NCBI RefSeq assembly: GCF_901875635.1
Contig: NZ_CABFMN010000126.1
Span: forward strand, 1 to 30,280
Reading direction: 5' to 3'
From: Xylophilus ampelinus
Lineage (GTDB): Bacteria; Pseudomonadota; Gammaproteobacteria; Burkholderiales; Burkholderiaceae_C
DNA length: 30,280 bases
In this document: in pieces, positions 1-8,314 of the stretch
Layout: the number at the start of each line of letters is the position of its first letter
Numbering within the stretch: position 1 is the stretch's first letter
Notes under the pieces: generated by a model
What the model was told of the DNA's origin: nothing
The model's database searches: none
Seen by the model: only the letters and a program-made list of their open reading frames with translations
Made by a program: the position numbers and the translations under genes

Positions 1-698
1 TTGCCCGTCTCCACGATGTGGCAGTGATGCGTGAGCCGGTCGAGCAAGGCGGTGGTCATCTTCGCGTCGCCGAACACGCTGGACCATTCGGCGAACGTCA
101 GGTTCGTTGTGATCAGCACACTCGTGTGCTCGTACAGCTTGCTGAGCAAGTGGAACAGCAACGCCCCTCCGGACTGGCTGAAGGGCAGGTAGCCCAGCTC
201 GTCCAATATGACCAAGTCCATGCGCAGCAAGCTGCCGGCAATCCGTCCGGCCTTGCCCTGTGCCTTCTCCTGCTCCAGCGCATTGACCAGGTCGACCGTC
301 GAGTAGAACCTCACGCGCTTGGCGTGCCGCGTGATACCTGCCACGCCAATGGCGGTCCCCAAGTGCGATTTCCCGGTGCCGGTCCCGCCGACCAGAACCA
401 CGTTGTGCGCATCCTCGGTGAACTCGCAACTGGCCAGCTGATGGATCAGCTTGGCGTCCACCGGCGAGCCGGCGAAGTCGAAGCCCGCGAGGTCGCGGTG
501 CACCGGGAACTTGGCTGCATGCATCTGGTGATTCACCGAACGCATGCCACGGTCGGCGCTCTCGGCCTGCAGCAGCTGCTCGATGAGCCATCGCGAGTTG
601 TCCAGATCCACCTTGGCGCCCTGTTCGGCCAAGTCGCTCCAGGCACCTGCCATGCCGTGCAGACGAAGCTGCTTGAGTTCCACGACGATGTCACGCAT
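1..698 (-). CDS. istB: IS21-family helper ATPase IstB (3' end cut by window edge)
   Basis: This AAA+ ATPase partners the IstA transposase and supports target selection and strand transfer. Translating the minus strand from the ATG at 698 gives 232 complete codons with no stop. Visible motifs are a Walker A loop (GGTGTGKS), a Walker B segment ([12 protein letters not shown]), the sensor-like stretch [11 protein letters not shown], and an arginine-bearing [12 protein letters not shown] motif near the window edge. Full IstB proteins are about 250-260 residues, so only a short tail is missing. The start is fixed by an AGGAGG ribosome-binding site just upstream. It overlaps the end of istA by 8 bases, indicating translational coupling. 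There is no sign of decay in the part seen. Confidence 0.93.
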   Translation of the reverse strand, partial: MRDIVVELKQLRLHGMAGAWSDLAEQGAKVDLDNSRWLIEQLLQAESADRGMRSVNHQMHAAKFPVHRDLAGFDFAGSPVDAKLIHQLASCEFTEDAHNVVLVGGTGTGKSHLGTAIGVAGITRHAKRVRFYSTVDLVNALEQEKAQGKAGRIAGSLLRMDLVILDELGYLPFSQSGGALLFHLLSKLYEHTSVLITTNLTFAEWSSVFGDAKMTTALLDRLTHHCHIVETG

Positions 699-2223
699 GG
701 CGCACCTCCTGCACGTCTTCGGCGCCTCTCAGGCGGTCGTAGCGGGCCGTGTCCGCACGCGGCGGCTCCAGGATCTGAAGGGCCGTTGCGACCGCCGGGG
801 GCATCGGCTTGGCATCCAGACGTCCCAACACGTTAACCACGTGCTCCACGCTGACGCGCCCGGACGGCGGACCGTTCTCCAGCGCCAGTTCCACCGCCAC
901 CAGGACGGCCTCCAATCCGGCCGTCGGCACGATGGCCAGCACCTGCGCCATCAGACGATCACCTCCGGGTTGACGCAGCAGGCCGCGGCGCAATTGCTGC
1001 AGCGGTGCGGGCAGATCCGCGAACGGCGCGCCGTTGCCCAAGGCACCGGGCTTCCTCTGCTGCAGCGGGATGTAGTGCTGCCAGTCGTAGCCCGTCTGGC
1101 CTTCGGTGCCCAGGCGCTCATGGCTTGCCACCACCGCGTCGTCGGCCACCACGACCACCGCGCTCGGATACAGCCGGGTGCTGACCACCTGCCCGGCCAG
1201 TTCGCACGGCACCGAATAGCGATTGCGTGCCACCGCCACCAGGCAGGTGCTGGAGACGCGCGCCGGCTTCTCGACGTACCCATCGAAGGGCTCGGGCATC
1301 GGCATCAGGTGGGAGCGCTCATGCTCGAGCATCTCAGCCACACTGAACTGCTCGTGCTCGGGGTGGCGAAGCTCCTCCCACAGCGCCCGACAGCGCGCGG
1401 CAAGCCATGCATTGAGTTCGGCCAGAGAGCTGAAGCGCTGCCGCGTCGCTTCCAGCCAGATGCGGCGCCGGCTGTCCTGCACGTTCTTCTCGACGACTCC
1501 CTTCTCCCAGCCGCTGGCGACGTTGCAGAAGTCGGCATCGAACAGGTAGTGCGCGCACATCACCGCGAACCTGGCATTGACGACGCGCCCCTTGCCTTTC
1601 TTGACCTTGTCGACTGCCGTCTTCATGTTGTCGTAGATTCCGCGACGTGCAATGCCGCCCAGCGGGGCAAACGAGCGCGTGTGCGCGTCGAACAGCATCT
1701 CATGGCCCTGGCTCGGGTAGGCCACCAGCCAGAACGCGCGGCTCGCGCACAGCTTCAGGTGCGACACCTGCAGCCGACGGTAGACGCCGCCGATCACCAG
1801 TCCTTCCTCGCTCCAATCGAACTGGAAGGCCTCTCCCCACTCGAAGGCCAACGGCACGAACGCCTTGGTCGCCGCGGCTTGGCCTTCACCCTGCCGCCAG
1901 GCCCGAATGAAGTCGGTCAGCCGGCTATAGCCACCCTCATAGCCCAGGGCCTTGAGTTCGGTGTGCAGCGCTCGGGCCGTACGCCGCTCATGCTTCGCGC
2001 GCCGCGCATCGCAGCGCAGCATCTGCACAAGTGCTTCCTCGAACGCGCTGAGCTTGCCGGGGACCGCATCGCGCCGGTAGCGCGGTTCGACCTCGGCGGG
2101 CGCCTTCGCCCATTTCTTCACGGTATTGCGCGACAAGCCCGTGCGCCGGGCAATGTCGCTGAACGAGAGATGGTCGCGGAAATGCATCCGCTTGACCTTG
2201 CCAATCATGTCCATGGTGATCAC
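691..2223 (-). CDS. istA: IS21-family transposase IstA
   Basis: This is a DDE transposase of 510 residues, the usual IstA length. The N-terminus has a helix-turn-helix ([20 protein letters not shown], about residues 20-39) that recognises the IS ends. The catalytic core follows with D136 (in FQFDWSEE), D198 (in [10 protein letters not shown]) and E245 (in [10 protein letters not shown]). The spacing fits the D-D-E triad of the family. A C-terminal Mu-transposase-like beta-barrel region follows (about 330-400). The frame is intact, so the element could still be active. istB follows with an 8-base overlap. The two 18-bp repeats upstream of its start are the likely IstA binding sites. Confidence 0.95.
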   Translation of the reverse strand: MITMDMIGKVKRMHFRDHLSFSDIARRTGLSRNTVKKWAKAPAEVEPRYRRDAVPGKLSAFEEALVQMLRCDARRAKHERRTARALHTELKALGYEGGYSRLTDFIRAWRQGEGQAAATKAFVPLAFEWGEAFQFDWSEEGLVIGGVYRRLQVSHLKLCASRAFWLVAYPSQGHEMLFDAHTRSFAPLGGIARRGIYDNMKTAVDKVKKGKGRVVNARFAVMCAHYLFDADFCNVASGWEKGVVEKNVQDSRRRIWLEATRQRFSSLAELNAWLAARCRALWEELRHPEHEQFSVAEMLEHERSHLMPMPEPFDGYVEKPARVSSTCLVAVARNRYSVPCELAGQVVSTRLYPSAVVVVADDAVVASHERLGTEGQTGYDWQHYIPLQQRKPGALGNGAPFADLPAPLQQLRRGLLRQPGGDRLMAQVLAIVPTAGLEAVLVAVELALENGPPSGRVSVEHVVNVLGRLDAKPMPPAVATALQILEPPRADTARYDRLRGAEDVQEVRHA

Positions 2224-2267
2224 CAGTTCGCCCTGCTGAAAAAATCAGCAGAGCAGTTGAACACCCT

Positions 2268-2319
2268 GGTCAATTTTCGATCGGCAGACCTCGCTTCAGA
2301 TGGTCAGTTTTCGGTCGGC
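2268..2319. repeat. Two 18-bp direct repeats at the IS21 end (probable IstA binding sites)
   Basis: The sequences at 2268-2285 (GGTCAATTTTCGATCGGC) and 2302-2319 (GGTCAGTTTTCGGTCGGC) differ at two positions and sit 34 bp apart. Multiple internal repeats at the ends are a known feature of IS21-family elements, where they bind the transposase. They lie between the istA start and the proposed IS end at 2326. Confidence 0.8.
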
Positions 2320-2326
2320 GCCAACA

Positions 2327-2432
2327 CGTCGCGTACTTCAGGCTGGTCGTCGCGAGTTACGGTCCGCGCGAGCAGGGTCGCTTCGCGCAGGAGTTCTTCA
2401 CCACGGTGAAGACCGCCTACACGCTGGCCTAG
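2327..2432 (+). pseudogene. 3' remnant of an unidentified gene cut by the IS21 element
   Basis: Immediately outside the IS end one frame stays open and ends at a TAG (2430-2432). It reads YFRLVVASYGPREQG and then ends in FFTTVKTAYTLA. It has no start codon or ribosome-binding site and begins exactly at the IS boundary. The simplest reading is the last 35 or so codons of a gene whose 5' part lies on the other side of the element. I do not recognise the family. The alternative is a chance open frame. The fragment is short, so the call rests on its position and its protein-like composition. Confidence 0.4.
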
Positions 2433-2766
2433 AGCGGGCGCCTAGAGCGAACATTCACATCCGGGTCGGAAGATCCCAAGGCGCGCTGTGTGATCGCTCT
2501 TCGCTGTCACCACGAATGTGGCGATAGCCCAATTGAGTAGCCTTTAACGACTGCTCACGTCCGATGCGGACATCGCGCCGACGTCTTGAAAAGACGGCTC
2601 AGGTCTAGGCTTGTCCAACACCTGCCCTCAAGCGTTGGCGGGCTCGGCGCTGTCGTTGTGCACGGACAGGTGTCGGACAACCCTAGACACTGCGGCCGCA
2701 AGGGCGTCTGCGGCAGACGGCGATCACCAGTCGATCTCGCACCGTTTTGCTACGGCGGGTTTCTGA
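2433..2766. other. Gene-free scar region between IS21 and the IclR remnant
   Basis: No convincing coding frame is seen in this stretch. It holds the long palindrome at 2603-2688 and a short perfect 6-3-6 palindrome at 2705-2719 (CGTCTG, CGG, CAGACG). With gene remnants on both sides it looks like eroded DNA left by earlier rearrangement. Confidence 0.5.
2603..2688. repeat. Imperfect 25-bp inverted repeat (possible hairpin or mobile-element relic)
   Basis: The arms 2603-2627 and 2664-2688 are complementary at 22 of 25 positions. The left arm begins GTCTAGGCTTGTCCAACACC, and the right arm ends CGGACAACCCTAGAC. A 36-base loop separates them. There is no T-run, so it is a poor intrinsic terminator. 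It could be a dispersed palindromic repeat, a small non-autonomous element, or the paired ends of a decayed insertion. No flanking target duplication was seen. Confidence 0.6.
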
Positions 2767-2931
2767 CGCCAACCTGCCATTGAGGTAGGAGAGCACGCGA
2801 TCGGCGCCATCAACCTGGTTCTCCAGACTAACGCCGTGTCGGATCGCGACATCTCGACGCGGTACGTGCCTTTACTGCGTTCGCTTGCGGAAGAGATTTC
2901 CCTCGGTGTCGCGTGGATGCCGCGTGACTGA
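2767..2931 (+). pseudogene. C-terminal remnant of a second MhpR-like IclR regulator
   Basis: From 2788 the frame reads GEHAIGAINLVLQTNAVSDR and continues to TRYVPLLRSLAEEIS, ending at the TGA at 2929-2931. This aligns without gaps to the C-terminus of the intact IclR regulator at 12287-13102, with 36 of 47 residues identical. An in-frame TGA at 2764-2766 closes the frame upstream. Nothing resembling the DNA-binding domain or the rest of the effector domain is present nearby. This is therefore a truncated relic, not a gene. It lies in the opposite orientation to its intact relative and next to another, more distantly related IclR gene. Confidence 0.88.
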
Positions 2932-2997
2932 CGAGATCCCCACATCGGGCTTACCTTGTTCGCAGCGTCCGCGCCCCTCAACCTCGACCTTGCTGTC

Positions 2998-3885
2998 TCA
3001 AACTGGGCTGGCCTTCATCTTGGTCGGGTCAGGCCGGTATCCGAGTCGCGCACTCACGTTCTCTGCTGCGTGCACTACGAGCAGCGCGGTGCTGGCGCCC
3101 GGAGTGGGATCGAAGCTGCCTGACGGCCCCAGAGCCGTGATGACGGCAGCGACCTTGCCGCTCTCCGTGAAGATCGGGGCCGCGACAGCACTCACTCCGT
3201 TAAGCAGCACATCGCGCATCGGAGCGCATCGGAGCGCCCGGATTTCCTGAAAGAGCGCGTCCACCGCGCGTTGGTCAGACAGTTGATGCCGACGCTCGGG
3301 CGTCGCTCTCGTCAACTCCTCCCTCGCAAGCTCCTTGAGCAGTGCTGCACCCGAGAACGCACCGAACGCCCGCCCCGTTGCAGACCACAGCACAGGCAGC
3401 ACAGAGCCGACGCGCACGTTCACCGTCACCGGCAATGCCGGCTCCTCCCAGCGGACGATCGTCGGGCCGTGGTTTCCCAGCACGGCCGCGAAGCAAGACA
3501 GCTGGTGGTTCTCCGCGAGTTTCGCCAATTCCACCCCTGCAAGCGTCAGGACGGCCGACTGCCGCATGGCAGCCAAGCCAATGGTGATCGCTTCCGGCCC
3601 GAGCAGATAGCGGGCTGTCGCGGGGTCCTGCAGGGCGAGGTCCGCGTCGACGAGGGTTGCCAGGTACCGATGGACCTTCGAAGGGCTCTCGCCCAGGTGG
3701 GCCGACAGGCTGGTCAGCGAGGCCGCTCCACCCAGTTCCGCGAGCGCCTTGAGAACCGAAACGGCAGTGCCCGCCGACTGCACCCGGCTGCGCCGGTCCG
3801 CCGTGCCCGGCTCAGCTTCTCGACTGTTTTTCGAATCAGGATCACGCATAGCGGAATTCTTCATGTCCGGAACGTTAACAGACAA
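2998..3885 (-). CDS. IclR-family transcriptional regulator of the P450 cluster
   Basis: This 295-residue protein has an N-terminal winged helix-turn-helix (about 36-95, with AVSVLKALAELGG, then LTSLSAHLGESPSKVHRYLA) and a C-terminal IclR effector domain (about 110-285) that would bind a small organic ligand. I chose the TTG start at 3885 because a GAGGGGG ribosome-binding site lies just before it. An ATG at 3864 has no comparable site. The gene is divergent from the P450 gene, with 79 bp between start codons. A perfect palindrome in that gap is its likely operator. It probably controls both itself and the P450 run. It is only distantly similar to the MhpR-like regulator downstream, so it should sense a different inducer. 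Confidence 0.92.
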   Translation of the reverse strand: MSVNVPDMKNSAMRDPDSKNSREAEPGTADRRSRVQSAGTAVSVLKALAELGGAASLTSLSAHLGESPSKVHRYLATLVDADLALQDPATARYLLGPEAITIGLAAMRQSAVLTLAGVELAKLAENHQLSCFAAVLGNHGPTIVRWEEPALPVTVNVRVGSVLPVLWSATGRAFGAFSGAALLKELAREELTRATPERRHQLSDQRAVDALFQEIRALRCAPMRDVLLNGVSAVAAPIFTESGKVAAVITALGPSGSFDPTPGASTALLVVHAAENVSARLGYRPDPTKMKASPV

Positions 3886-3910
3886 AACACCCCCTCGAAC
3901 CAGTCAACCT

Positions 3911-3939
3911 ATTTACTTTTCCGCCAAGCGGAAGTAAAT
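3911..3939. promoter_or_regulatory. IclR-type operator palindrome upstream of the P450 gene
   Basis: The core at 3919-3933 is a perfect inverted repeat TTCCGC-CAA-GCGGAA. It is flanked by further matching arms (ATTTACT at 3911-3917 and AGTAAAT at 3933-3939). The 15-bp 6-3-6 form is common for IclR-family operators. It lies between the divergent IclR and P450 starts. Confidence 0.75.
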
Positions 3940-3940
3940 T
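3912..3940 (+). promoter_or_regulatory. Candidate sigma-70 promoter for the P450 gene
   Basis: A -35-like TTTACT (3912-3917) and a -10-like TAAATT (3935-3940) are separated by 17 bases. Each matches the consensus at 4 of 6 positions. The operator core fills the spacer, which suits repression by the IclR protein. This is inference from sequence only. Confidence 0.4.
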
Positions 3941-3964
3941 ACGCAAAAGTGAATTGGAGATTGT

Positions 3965-6286
3965 GTGTTGAACTCTTCTGCCTCCAGCTGCCCGTTCGCG
4001 ACCTCCCGAGCGCCGACCGGCTGCCCGGTGAGCGCACACGCGGCGAACTTTGACCCCTTCGAAGACGGGTATCAGCAGGACCCGCCTGACTACGTTCGCT
4101 GGGCGCGGGAGCAGGAGCCGGTGTTCTTCAGCCCCAAGCTTGGCTATTGGGTGATCACCCGGTACGAGGACATCAAGGCGGTGTTCCGCGACAACATCAC
4201 CTTCAGCCCGTCCATCGCGCTGGAGAAGATCACGCCGACCGGCGAGGAGGCCAATGCAGTCCTCGCCTCGTACGGCTACGCGATGAACCGGACCTTGGTC
4301 AACGAGGACGAGCCTGCGCACATGCCCAGGCGCCGCCTGCTCATGGACCCCTTCACGCCGGAAGAGCTCAAGCACCACGAACCGATGGTCAGGCGCCTGG
4401 CGCGCGAGTACGTCGACCGCTTCATCGATGATGGCAAGGCCGACCTCGTGGACCAGATGTTGTGGGAAGTCCCACTGACGGTGGCGCTGCACTTCCTGGG
4501 CGTGCCCGAGGAAGACATGGACACTCTGCGACGCTATTCGATTGCGCACACCGTCAACACCTGGGGCCGTCCGAGACCGGAAGAGCAGGTGGAGGTTGCG
4601 CACGCCGTCGGCAACTTCTGGCAGTTCGCCGGAAAGGTGCTCGAGAAGATGCGCCAGGATCCCTCGGGGCCGGGCTGGATGAAGTACGGCCTCCGGAAAC
4701 AGGCCGAGCATCCGGAGATTGTCACCGACTCCTATCTGCATTCCATGATGATGGCCGGAATCGTCGCAGCGCACGAGACCACCGCCAACGCGACGGCCAA
4801 TGCGATGCTGCTGCTCCTCAAGCACCCGCACGTGTGGCGGGAGGTCTGCGAAGACCCGAGCCTGATCCCGAACGCCGTCGAGGAGTGCCTGCGGCACAAC
4901 GGCTCTGTGGCGGCCTGGCGGCGCCTGGTGACCAAGGACGCACGCGTCGGCAATATCGACCTCCCCGCGGGCTCCAGGCTGCTGATCGTGATGTCCTCTG
5001 CCAATCACGATGAGCGGCATTTCGCTGACGCCGACCTGTTCGACATCCGCCGCGACAACGCCAGCGACCATCTCACCTTCGGCTACGGCTCGCACCAGTG
5101 CATGGGCAAGAACCTGGCGCGCATGGAGATGCAGATCTTCCTCGAGGAGTTCTCCCGTCGGCTGCCCCACATGCGGCTCGCCGACCAGCGCTTCACGTAC
5201 GTGCCCAACACCTCGTTCCGGGGACCCGAGCACCTGTGGGTGGAATGGGACCCTGCGCACAACCCGGAGCGAATCAATCCAAAGCTAAGGGACCGTTGCA
5301 GCCCCGTGCGCATCGGGGAAACGTCCAAGCACGCAACGGCCCGGCCGCTGGTCGTCGAGCAAGTCACCCGCGTGGCCGACGAAGTTGTCCGCCTGCGCCT
5401 GGTGGCGCCCGATGGGCGTCCACTCCCGCGCTGGACACCGGGCTCGCACATCGACGTCGAATGCGGTTCGCCGGAGGTGACTCGGCAGTACTCACTTTGC
5501 GGGGACCCGGCCGAAGGCAACGCGTTGGAGATCGCGGTGCTGCGGGAAAGCAATAGCCGTGGCGGCTCGGCCTGGATCCACGACCAGGTCCAAGCCGGCG
5601 ACCGGCTCAAGATCCGCGGCCCGCGCAACCACTTCCGCCTGGACGAAGCTGCCACCCGCCTCATCTTCATTGCCGGCGGCATCGGCATCACACCCATCAG
5701 TGCGATGGCGCGACGCGCGGGGGTGCTGGGCATCCCGTACGAGCTTCACTACAGCGGCCGCAGACGGTCTTCGATGGCCTTCCTCGATCAGCTCGCCGGG
5801 CTGCACGGGGATAGGCTGCACGTCTACGCGGACGATGAGGGCCGCCGCAACAACCTGCAAGCGCTGCTCGCGCAGCCGCTTCCGGGCGCCAAGATCTACG
5901 CATGCGGCCCCGTGGGGATGCTTTCCTCGGTGCAAGACGCCTGCTCCCACTGGCCCGATGACTCACTGCGCATCGAACACTTTGTCGCCAGCAAGGGGAC
6001 GCTGGATCCTTCGCGCGAGCATCCATTCGTGGTCGAACTGAAGGACTCGGGAATCACCCTTTCGGTTCCGCCGGATCGGACGCTGTTGCAGGTTCTGCGG
6101 AGCGCGAACATCGACGTCCAGAGCGATTGCGAGGAAGGCCTGTGCGGATCGTGCGAAGTGCGCGTGCTTTCCGGGAAGGTAGATCACCGTGACGTCGTGC
6201 TTACGCGCAGCGAACGCGAGACCCACACCAGGATGATGGCCTGTTGCTCGCGCGCTGGTGGCAACAAGCTCGTCCTCGAACTCTGA
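3965..6286 (+). CDS. Self-sufficient cytochrome P450 fused to a phthalate-dioxygenase-type reductase (CYP116B-like, class VII)
   Basis: This single 773-residue chain can carry electrons from NAD(P)H to heme by itself. Residues 1-about 420 are the P450: the I-helix has AAHETT (E271, T272), the K-helix ExxR is E307-R310, and the heme loop FGYGSHQCMG carries ligand C379. Residues about 445-670 are the FMN/NAD(P)H reductase, with RQYS (507-510) for FMN, GGIGITPI for the nucleotide and YACGP. The C-terminus is a plant-type [2Fe-2S] ferredoxin with C722, C727, C730 and C760. Domain order and length match CYP116B enzymes, which hydroxylate or dealkylate aromatic and ether substrates. The GTG start at 3965 follows a GGAG site. 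It is first in a run with Bug, reductase, aldolase and dehydratase genes. The substrate cannot be read from the sequence. Confidence 0.95.
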   Translation: MLNSSASSCPFATSRAPTGCPVSAHAANFDPFEDGYQQDPPDYVRWAREQEPVFFSPKLGYWVITRYEDIKAVFRDNITFSPSIALEKITPTGEEANAVLASYGYAMNRTLVNEDEPAHMPRRRLLMDPFTPEELKHHEPMVRRLAREYVDRFIDDGKADLVDQMLWEVPLTVALHFLGVPEEDMDTLRRYSIAHTVNTWGRPRPEEQVEVAHAVGNFWQFAGKVLEKMRQDPSGPGWMKYGLRKQAEHPEIVTDSYLHSMMMAGIVAAHETTANATANAMLLLLKHPHVWREVCEDPSLIPNAVEECLRHNGSVAAWRRLVTKDARVGNIDLPAGSRLLIVMSSANHDERHFADADLFDIRRDNASDHLTFGYGSHQCMGKNLARMEMQIFLEEFSRRLPHMRLADQRFTYVPNTSFRGPEHLWVEWDPAHNPERINPKLRDRCSPVRIGETSKHATARPLVVEQVTRVADEVVRLRLVAPDGRPLPRWTPGSHIDVECGSPEVTRQYSLCGDPAEGNALEIAVLRESNSRGGSAWIHDQVQAGDRLKIRGPRNHFRLDEAATRLIFIAGGIGITPISAMARRAGVLGIPYELHYSGRRRSSMAFLDQLAGLHGDRLHVYADDEGRRNNLQALLAQPLPGAKIYACGPVGMLSSVQDACSHWPDDSLRIEHFVASKGTLDPSREHPFVVELKDSGITLSVPPDRTLLQVLRSANIDVQSDCEEGLCGSCEVRVLSGKVDHRDVVLTRSERETHTRMMACCSRAGGNKLVLEL

Positions 6287-6310
6287 CGCGATCATCACCA
6301 GGAGCTCCCC

Positions 6311-7297
6311 GTGCATTCGACATACCGCCGCCTCTGTCTTGCCCTGGCCGGCACAGCGATGATGACCTTGTCGATCACCCCGGCGCTCGCCCAGCCCTAC
6401 CCTGCCAAGCCCATCCGCCTTATCGTTCCTTACGCCGCCGGTGGTGGCACCGATTTCTTCGCCCGCACAGTGGGCCAGAAGCTGGCCGAGGGACTGGGAC
6501 AACCGGTGATCATCGACAACAAGCCGGGTGCGGCCACCATCATCGGCGGGGATGCAGCCGCAAAGGCCTCGGCGGATGGATACACGGCCCTGGTGGCGGA
6601 CAGCACCACCCTCGCTGTCAACCCGAGCCTATACAAGAAGCTACCGTTCGATCCGGCCAAGGACCTTCAACCCGTGACGCTGACGGCCCGCTTCGCAATG
6701 TTGTTGGTCGTGAATCCGGCTGCGTCCAAGGCGAACTCGGTGAAGGACTTGATCGACGAAGCCAGAATGGCTCAGGGGAAGATGAGCTACGCGTCGGTCG
6801 GAGCCGGCACCACGCACCATCTCACGATGGAGCTCTTTCTGCAGCGGGCAGGCGTGAAGATGAACCACATACCTTACAGGGGCGCCGGTCCGGCGATTCA
6901 GGATGTGGCCGGTGGTCAGGTGCCGGTGATGTTCGTTGACTTGGCAGCGGGAACGCCAATGATCAAGGCCGGCAAGCTGAAAGTGTTGGGTGTCGCCAGT
7001 TCAAGGCGCATTGCGCCGTTGCCGGACGTCCCCACGCTGGCAGAGCAAGGAGTGTCCGACTTCGAGGCGTGGGCCTGGCAAGGCCTGGCAGTGCCCGCTG
7101 GCACGCCGAAAGAAATCGTGGCACGCCTGAATAAGGAGTACGCGAAGGCAATCGCCGATCCCGCGATCCACAAGAAACTGGTCGAAGCCGGCGTCGAGCC
7201 CCTCGCCACCACCGTGGAGGAGATGGCCGCATACGTGAAGAGCGAGACGGCTAAATGGGCTCAAGTTGTCAGGCAAGCAGCCATCAATGTCGAATGA
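6311..7297 (+). CDS. Bug-family periplasmic solute-binding protein (TctC-like) 1
   Basis: This 328-residue protein has a Sec-type signal peptide ending near residue 27 (TPALA, then Q). The mature part has the Bug fold signatures: IRLIVPYAAGGGTDFFAR near the N-terminus, DNKPGAATIIG, then NHIPYRGAGPAIQDVAGGQV and the C-terminal LAVPAGTPKEIV. Bug proteins bind small carboxylates or aromatic acids in the periplasm, for a tripartite carrier or for signalling. No TctA or TctB membrane genes are nearby, so it would work with a carrier elsewhere or in sensing. The GTG start at 6311 has an AGGAG site, 24 bp after the P450 stop, implying co-transcription. The ligand is unknown but probably relates to the P450 pathway. 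Confidence 0.93.
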   Translation: MHSTYRRLCLALAGTAMMTLSITPALAQPYPAKPIRLIVPYAAGGGTDFFARTVGQKLAEGLGQPVIIDNKPGAATIIGGDAAAKASADGYTALVADSTTLAVNPSLYKKLPFDPAKDLQPVTLTARFAMLLVVNPAASKANSVKDLIDEARMAQGKMSYASVGAGTTHHLTMELFLQRAGVKMNHIPYRGAGPAIQDVAGGQVPVMFVDLAAGTPMIKAGKLKVLGVASSRRIAPLPDVPTLAEQGVSDFEAWAWQGLAVPAGTPKEIVARLNKEYAKAIADPAIHKKLVEAGVEPLATTVEEMAAYVKSETAKWAQVVRQAAINVE

Positions 7298-7378
7298 GGG
7301 CGGTTTCGCATCTGACGACCCTGAACTACCGCATCTCACAATGACTGAACGCGATCGAAGCCATTTTGGAGTGAAGGC

Positions 7379-8314
7379 ATGAGAATTTTCATCATTGGAG
7401 CGGGAGCGATCGGCGGCTACGTCGGCGCCCTGCTGGCCCGTGGCGGACATGAAGTCGTGTTCGGCGCCCGTCCCTCCTCGGCTCAACATCTGCGTGCACA
7501 GGGCATCCATCTCACCGGTCCCCGCGGCGAATTCCACCTGGATGGAGTGCAGGCCATCGCGTCGCCCGAGGAAGCTGGCGCCCCGTTCGACGTCGCGCTC
7601 TCGTGCGTGAAGCTTTACGACGCGGAGTCTTCCGCACGCCAATGGTCGCCGCTCCTTGCGTCGGCGGACGCAGTGGTCAGCCTGCAGAACGGGATCGACG
7701 GCGCCAGGTTGATCGCTGAGGGTGCGGGCCTGCAACGTGTCTACGGCGGGCTGGCGTACGTTGCGGCACAAGTGGAGGCACCGGGGCAGGTCCGCTACCA
7801 GTCCGACATGTCCTCCATCACCTTCGGTGGACCGGGGGCAACGCGCCAACGCAGCTTGGTGGCCCTGCACGAGCAGCTCGGTCGCGGCGATGTACAGATG
7901 CCGCTGCATTCGAAGCTGGTGGAGGATGTCGCGAGCGCCCAATGGCAAAAGCATGCGGCCCTCGCCACCAATGCCGCCTTGACGTGCCTGACCCGGCAAC
8001 CGGCCGGCGTCGTCTACACCCAGCCCGAACTGCTGGTACTCGCCGAACAGTCGATCGCGGAAGTCATTGCCGTGGGACGCGCCGCAGGAGCCAGCTTCCC
8101 GGACGACCATGCCCAGCGGACCCTCGGTCTGCTGAAAGGCCTGCCCGCGTCGATGTACGCGTCGATGCACCACGACCTCGCCGCAGGCAAGCCGCTGGAA
8201 CTCGAAGGCCTCATCGGCACCCTGGTGCGGCGTGGCCTCCAGCACGGCATTCCCACCCCGTTTCACGCGTTCGCTTACGCGTGCCTGAAACCCTATGAAA
8301 GAGGAATCCGATGA
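7379..8314 (+). CDS. Ketopantoate-reductase-like dehydrogenase (ApbA/PanE family)
   Basis: This 311-residue protein has an N-terminal Rossmann motif (GAGAIGGYVG, residues 7-16) for NAD(P)H. The C-terminal helical domain carries the probable catalytic lysine K191 (in QWQKHAALATNAA) and the family signature SMHHDLAAGKPLELEGLIG near 260-280. Family members reduce 2-oxo acids to 2-hydroxy acids, or the reverse. PanE itself makes pantoate. Its position inside a catabolic run makes a dedicated catabolic role more likely than pantothenate synthesis. Its stop overlaps the aldolase start by 4 bases (ATGA), so the two are translationally coupled and may act in consecutive steps. Confidence 0.88.
   Translation: MRIFIIGAGAIGGYVGALLARGGHEVVFGARPSSAQHLRAQGIHLTGPRGEFHLDGVQAIASPEEAGAPFDVALSCVKLYDAESSARQWSPLLASADAVVSLQNGIDGARLIAEGAGLQRVYGGLAYVAAQVEAPGQVRYQSDMSSITFGGPGATRQRSLVALHEQLGRGDVQMPLHSKLVEDVASAQWQKHAALATNAALTCLTRQPAGVVYTQPELLVLAEQSIAEVIAVGRAAGASFPDDHAQRTLGLLKGLPASMYASMHHDLAAGKPLELEGLIGTLVRRGLQHGIPTPFHAFAYACLKPYERGIR

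Larger units (their letters stand above)
1..2326 (-). mobile_element. IS21-family insertion sequence (partial, left end outside window)
   Basis: The element holds istA and istB in the overlapping order typical of IS21, transcribed right to left. Its istA-proximal end is placed at 2326. Read on the minus strand, the sequence from there begins TGTTGGCGCCGACCGAAAAC, which starts with the TG dinucleotide expected of IS21 ends. Two copies of an 18-bp internal repeat lie just inside. Beyond 2326 the plus strand continues with the 3' end of an unrelated reading frame, which supports this boundary. The other end and the target duplication are outside the window, so the boundary cannot be confirmed by matching inverted repeats. 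Confidence 0.85.

Noticed and set aside
18..2409. Long plus-strand open frames opposite istA and istB
   Set aside because: They are mirror frames of strongly conserved transposition genes in GC-rich DNA and have no recognisable domains.
2603..2688. Integron attC site
   Set aside because: One RYYYAAC-like box (GTCCAAC) is present, but no matching GTTRRRY box at the other arm and no cassette or integrase nearby.
2705..2719. 6-3-6 palindrome as a third IclR operator
   Set aside because: It is perfect but stands before a gene relic rather than a gene start, and short GC-rich palindromes arise easily by chance; noted only in the scar-region entry.
3875..5260. Long minus-strand open frame opposite the P450 gene
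   Set aside because: It overlaps the full P450 domain, has low-complexity composition and no domain; it is a codon-bias shadow.
7379..8314. Housekeeping panE of pantothenate synthesis
   Set aside because: No other pantothenate genes are nearby and it is translationally coupled to a class II aldolase in a catabolic run.
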